From Methylomonas sp. (GTDB lineage: Bacteria > Pseudomonadota > Gammaproteobacteria > Methylococcales > Methylomonadaceae), in the NCBI GenBank assembly GCA_026989715.1, contig JALSIU010000045.1, forward strand, positions 1 to 5,842: a DNA stretch of 5,842 nt, written 5' to 3'. The notes under the pieces were generated by a model. The model was not told where the DNA came from and ran no database searches. It was given only the letters and a program-made list of their open reading frames with translations. Position 1 is the first letter of the stretch. Each line of letters opens with the position of its first letter. Of the stretch, positions 5,373 through 5,842 are shown in pieces. Position numbers and translations under genes: made by a program.

Positions 5373-5842
5373 TTAAAATGACGCTAATAGCAATAAAATA
5401 ATCACCAATAAAATAAAAGAAACACTTTTCCAAAAAATAACGGGGTCTCGCTCCATTAAGGGAGGGCGTGTTTTATGGATAAATTCTTTATTCGGATGGC
5501 GTAGGTCATAGATAAATTCAGAGATTTCTTGATAACGCTTATAAGGCTCAGGCAACAGTGCTTTTCGGATGGTCTCATCTACCCAAAGCGGAATGCCGCT
5601 GTCTGCAGGGATGGCGGCATATTTTAATTTCTTTTGTGCGGCCTTTGTGGTCGCTTTGGCAAGCTGCGTACCATAGGGCAGTTTACCGGTTAGCATTTGA
5701 TAAGTTATTACCGCTAAAGAAAAAAGGTCGGAACGTGAGCTGCCTAATTCGCCTAGCCTATACTCCGGCGCTGTATATTGTGCCGTACCAAGCAAGTTGG
5801 CATGTTCAATCGGGCGGTTGATTTCTTCAATACCCGCCACTT
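5373..5842 (-). CDS. Ser/Thr protein kinase, C-terminal part with membrane anchor (probably a PP2C phosphatase-kinase fusion)
   Basis: The frame is open to the right edge; 155 C-terminal residues are visible and the ATP-binding lobe and HRD/DFG loops are outside. Numbering from the first full codon, GTAQYTAPE (18-26) is the P+1 loop and APE motif, SRSDLFSLAVITYQMLTGKL (35-54) is subdomain IX with its invariant Asp, and the Arg of PYKRYQEISEF (99-109) is the subdomain XI Arg that pairs with the APE Glu. The usual Gly in DLFSLG is Ala here. A linker (YDLRHPNKEF, PPLMERDPVIFWK) leads to a single C-terminal membrane segment (about 136-155) with almost nothing after it. The RHPN, LMERDPVIFWK and terminal membrane layout is the one I know from bifunctional PP2C phosphatase/kinase proteins, some linked to nitrate assimilation; the phosphatase half would be upstream and cannot be seen. 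Kinase call is firm, fusion is inference. Confidence 0.88.
   Translation of the reverse strand, partial: VAGIEEINRPIEHANLLGTAQYTAPEYRLGELGSSRSDLFSLAVITYQMLTGKLPYGTQLAKATTKAAQKKLKYAAIPADSGIPLWVDETIRKALLPEPYKRYQEISEFIYDLRHPNKEFIHKTRPPLMERDPVIFWKSVSFILLVIILLLLASF

Noticed and set aside
5558..5821. Plus-strand 87-residue frame opposite the kinase
   Set aside because: The minus-strand kinase motifs account for this region, and the plus frame has no domain or start signal.

Overview
The window looks like ordinary chromosome from a Gram-negative gammaproteobacterium with AT-leaning coding sequence. An outer-membrane phospholipid-transport lipoprotein (MlaA), an MlaC/HpnM-type periplasmic carrier, a lipid A enzyme (LpxB) and two gammaproteobacterial families of unknown role (DUF1415, DUF2058/YaiL) all point to a double-membraned gammaproteobacterium. 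The carrier resembles the hopanoid-associated HpnM subtype, which would suit a Methylococcales-like methanotroph, but that placement is inference. No mobile element, CRISPR array, tRNA or rRNA was seen.

Left block (2-2435, plus strand): the 3' part of an mlaC/hpnM-like gene, a possible 32-codon ORF that abuts its stop codon, mlaA, a small predicted lipoprotein, and a DUF1415 gene. Gaps between the last three genes are 22-28 bases, so they look like one operon devoted largely to the cell envelope. MlaA extracts phospholipid from the outer leaflet of the outer membrane and an MlaC-type carrier shuttles it across the periplasm. The other two genes have no assigned role.

Middle block: a DUF2058 (YaiL-like) gene on the minus strand (2453-2995) ends 17 bases from DUF1415 and is divergent from lpxB (3085-4227, plus). 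The 89-base divergent region carries a good minus-strand -10 box. This lpxB stands apart from the usual lpxD-fabZ-lpxA neighbours and has an altered active-site loop (DYKEFN instead of the E. coli DAPDFN).

Right block: after a 120-base untranslated stretch comes a PAS-GGDEF diguanylate cyclase (4348-5325) with intact catalytic and inhibitory-site motifs. Converging on it is the C-terminal part of a membrane-anchored Ser/Thr protein kinase (5373-5842, minus), cut by the window edge and probably the kinase half of a PP2C phosphatase-kinase fusion. Both are signalling proteins, but nothing in the sequence ties them to each other or to the envelope genes.

I found no convincing previously undescribed system. 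The observations most worth following are the small ORF between mlaC and mlaA, the divergent orphan LpxB, and the uncharacterised lipoprotein/DUF1415 pair carried with mlaA.
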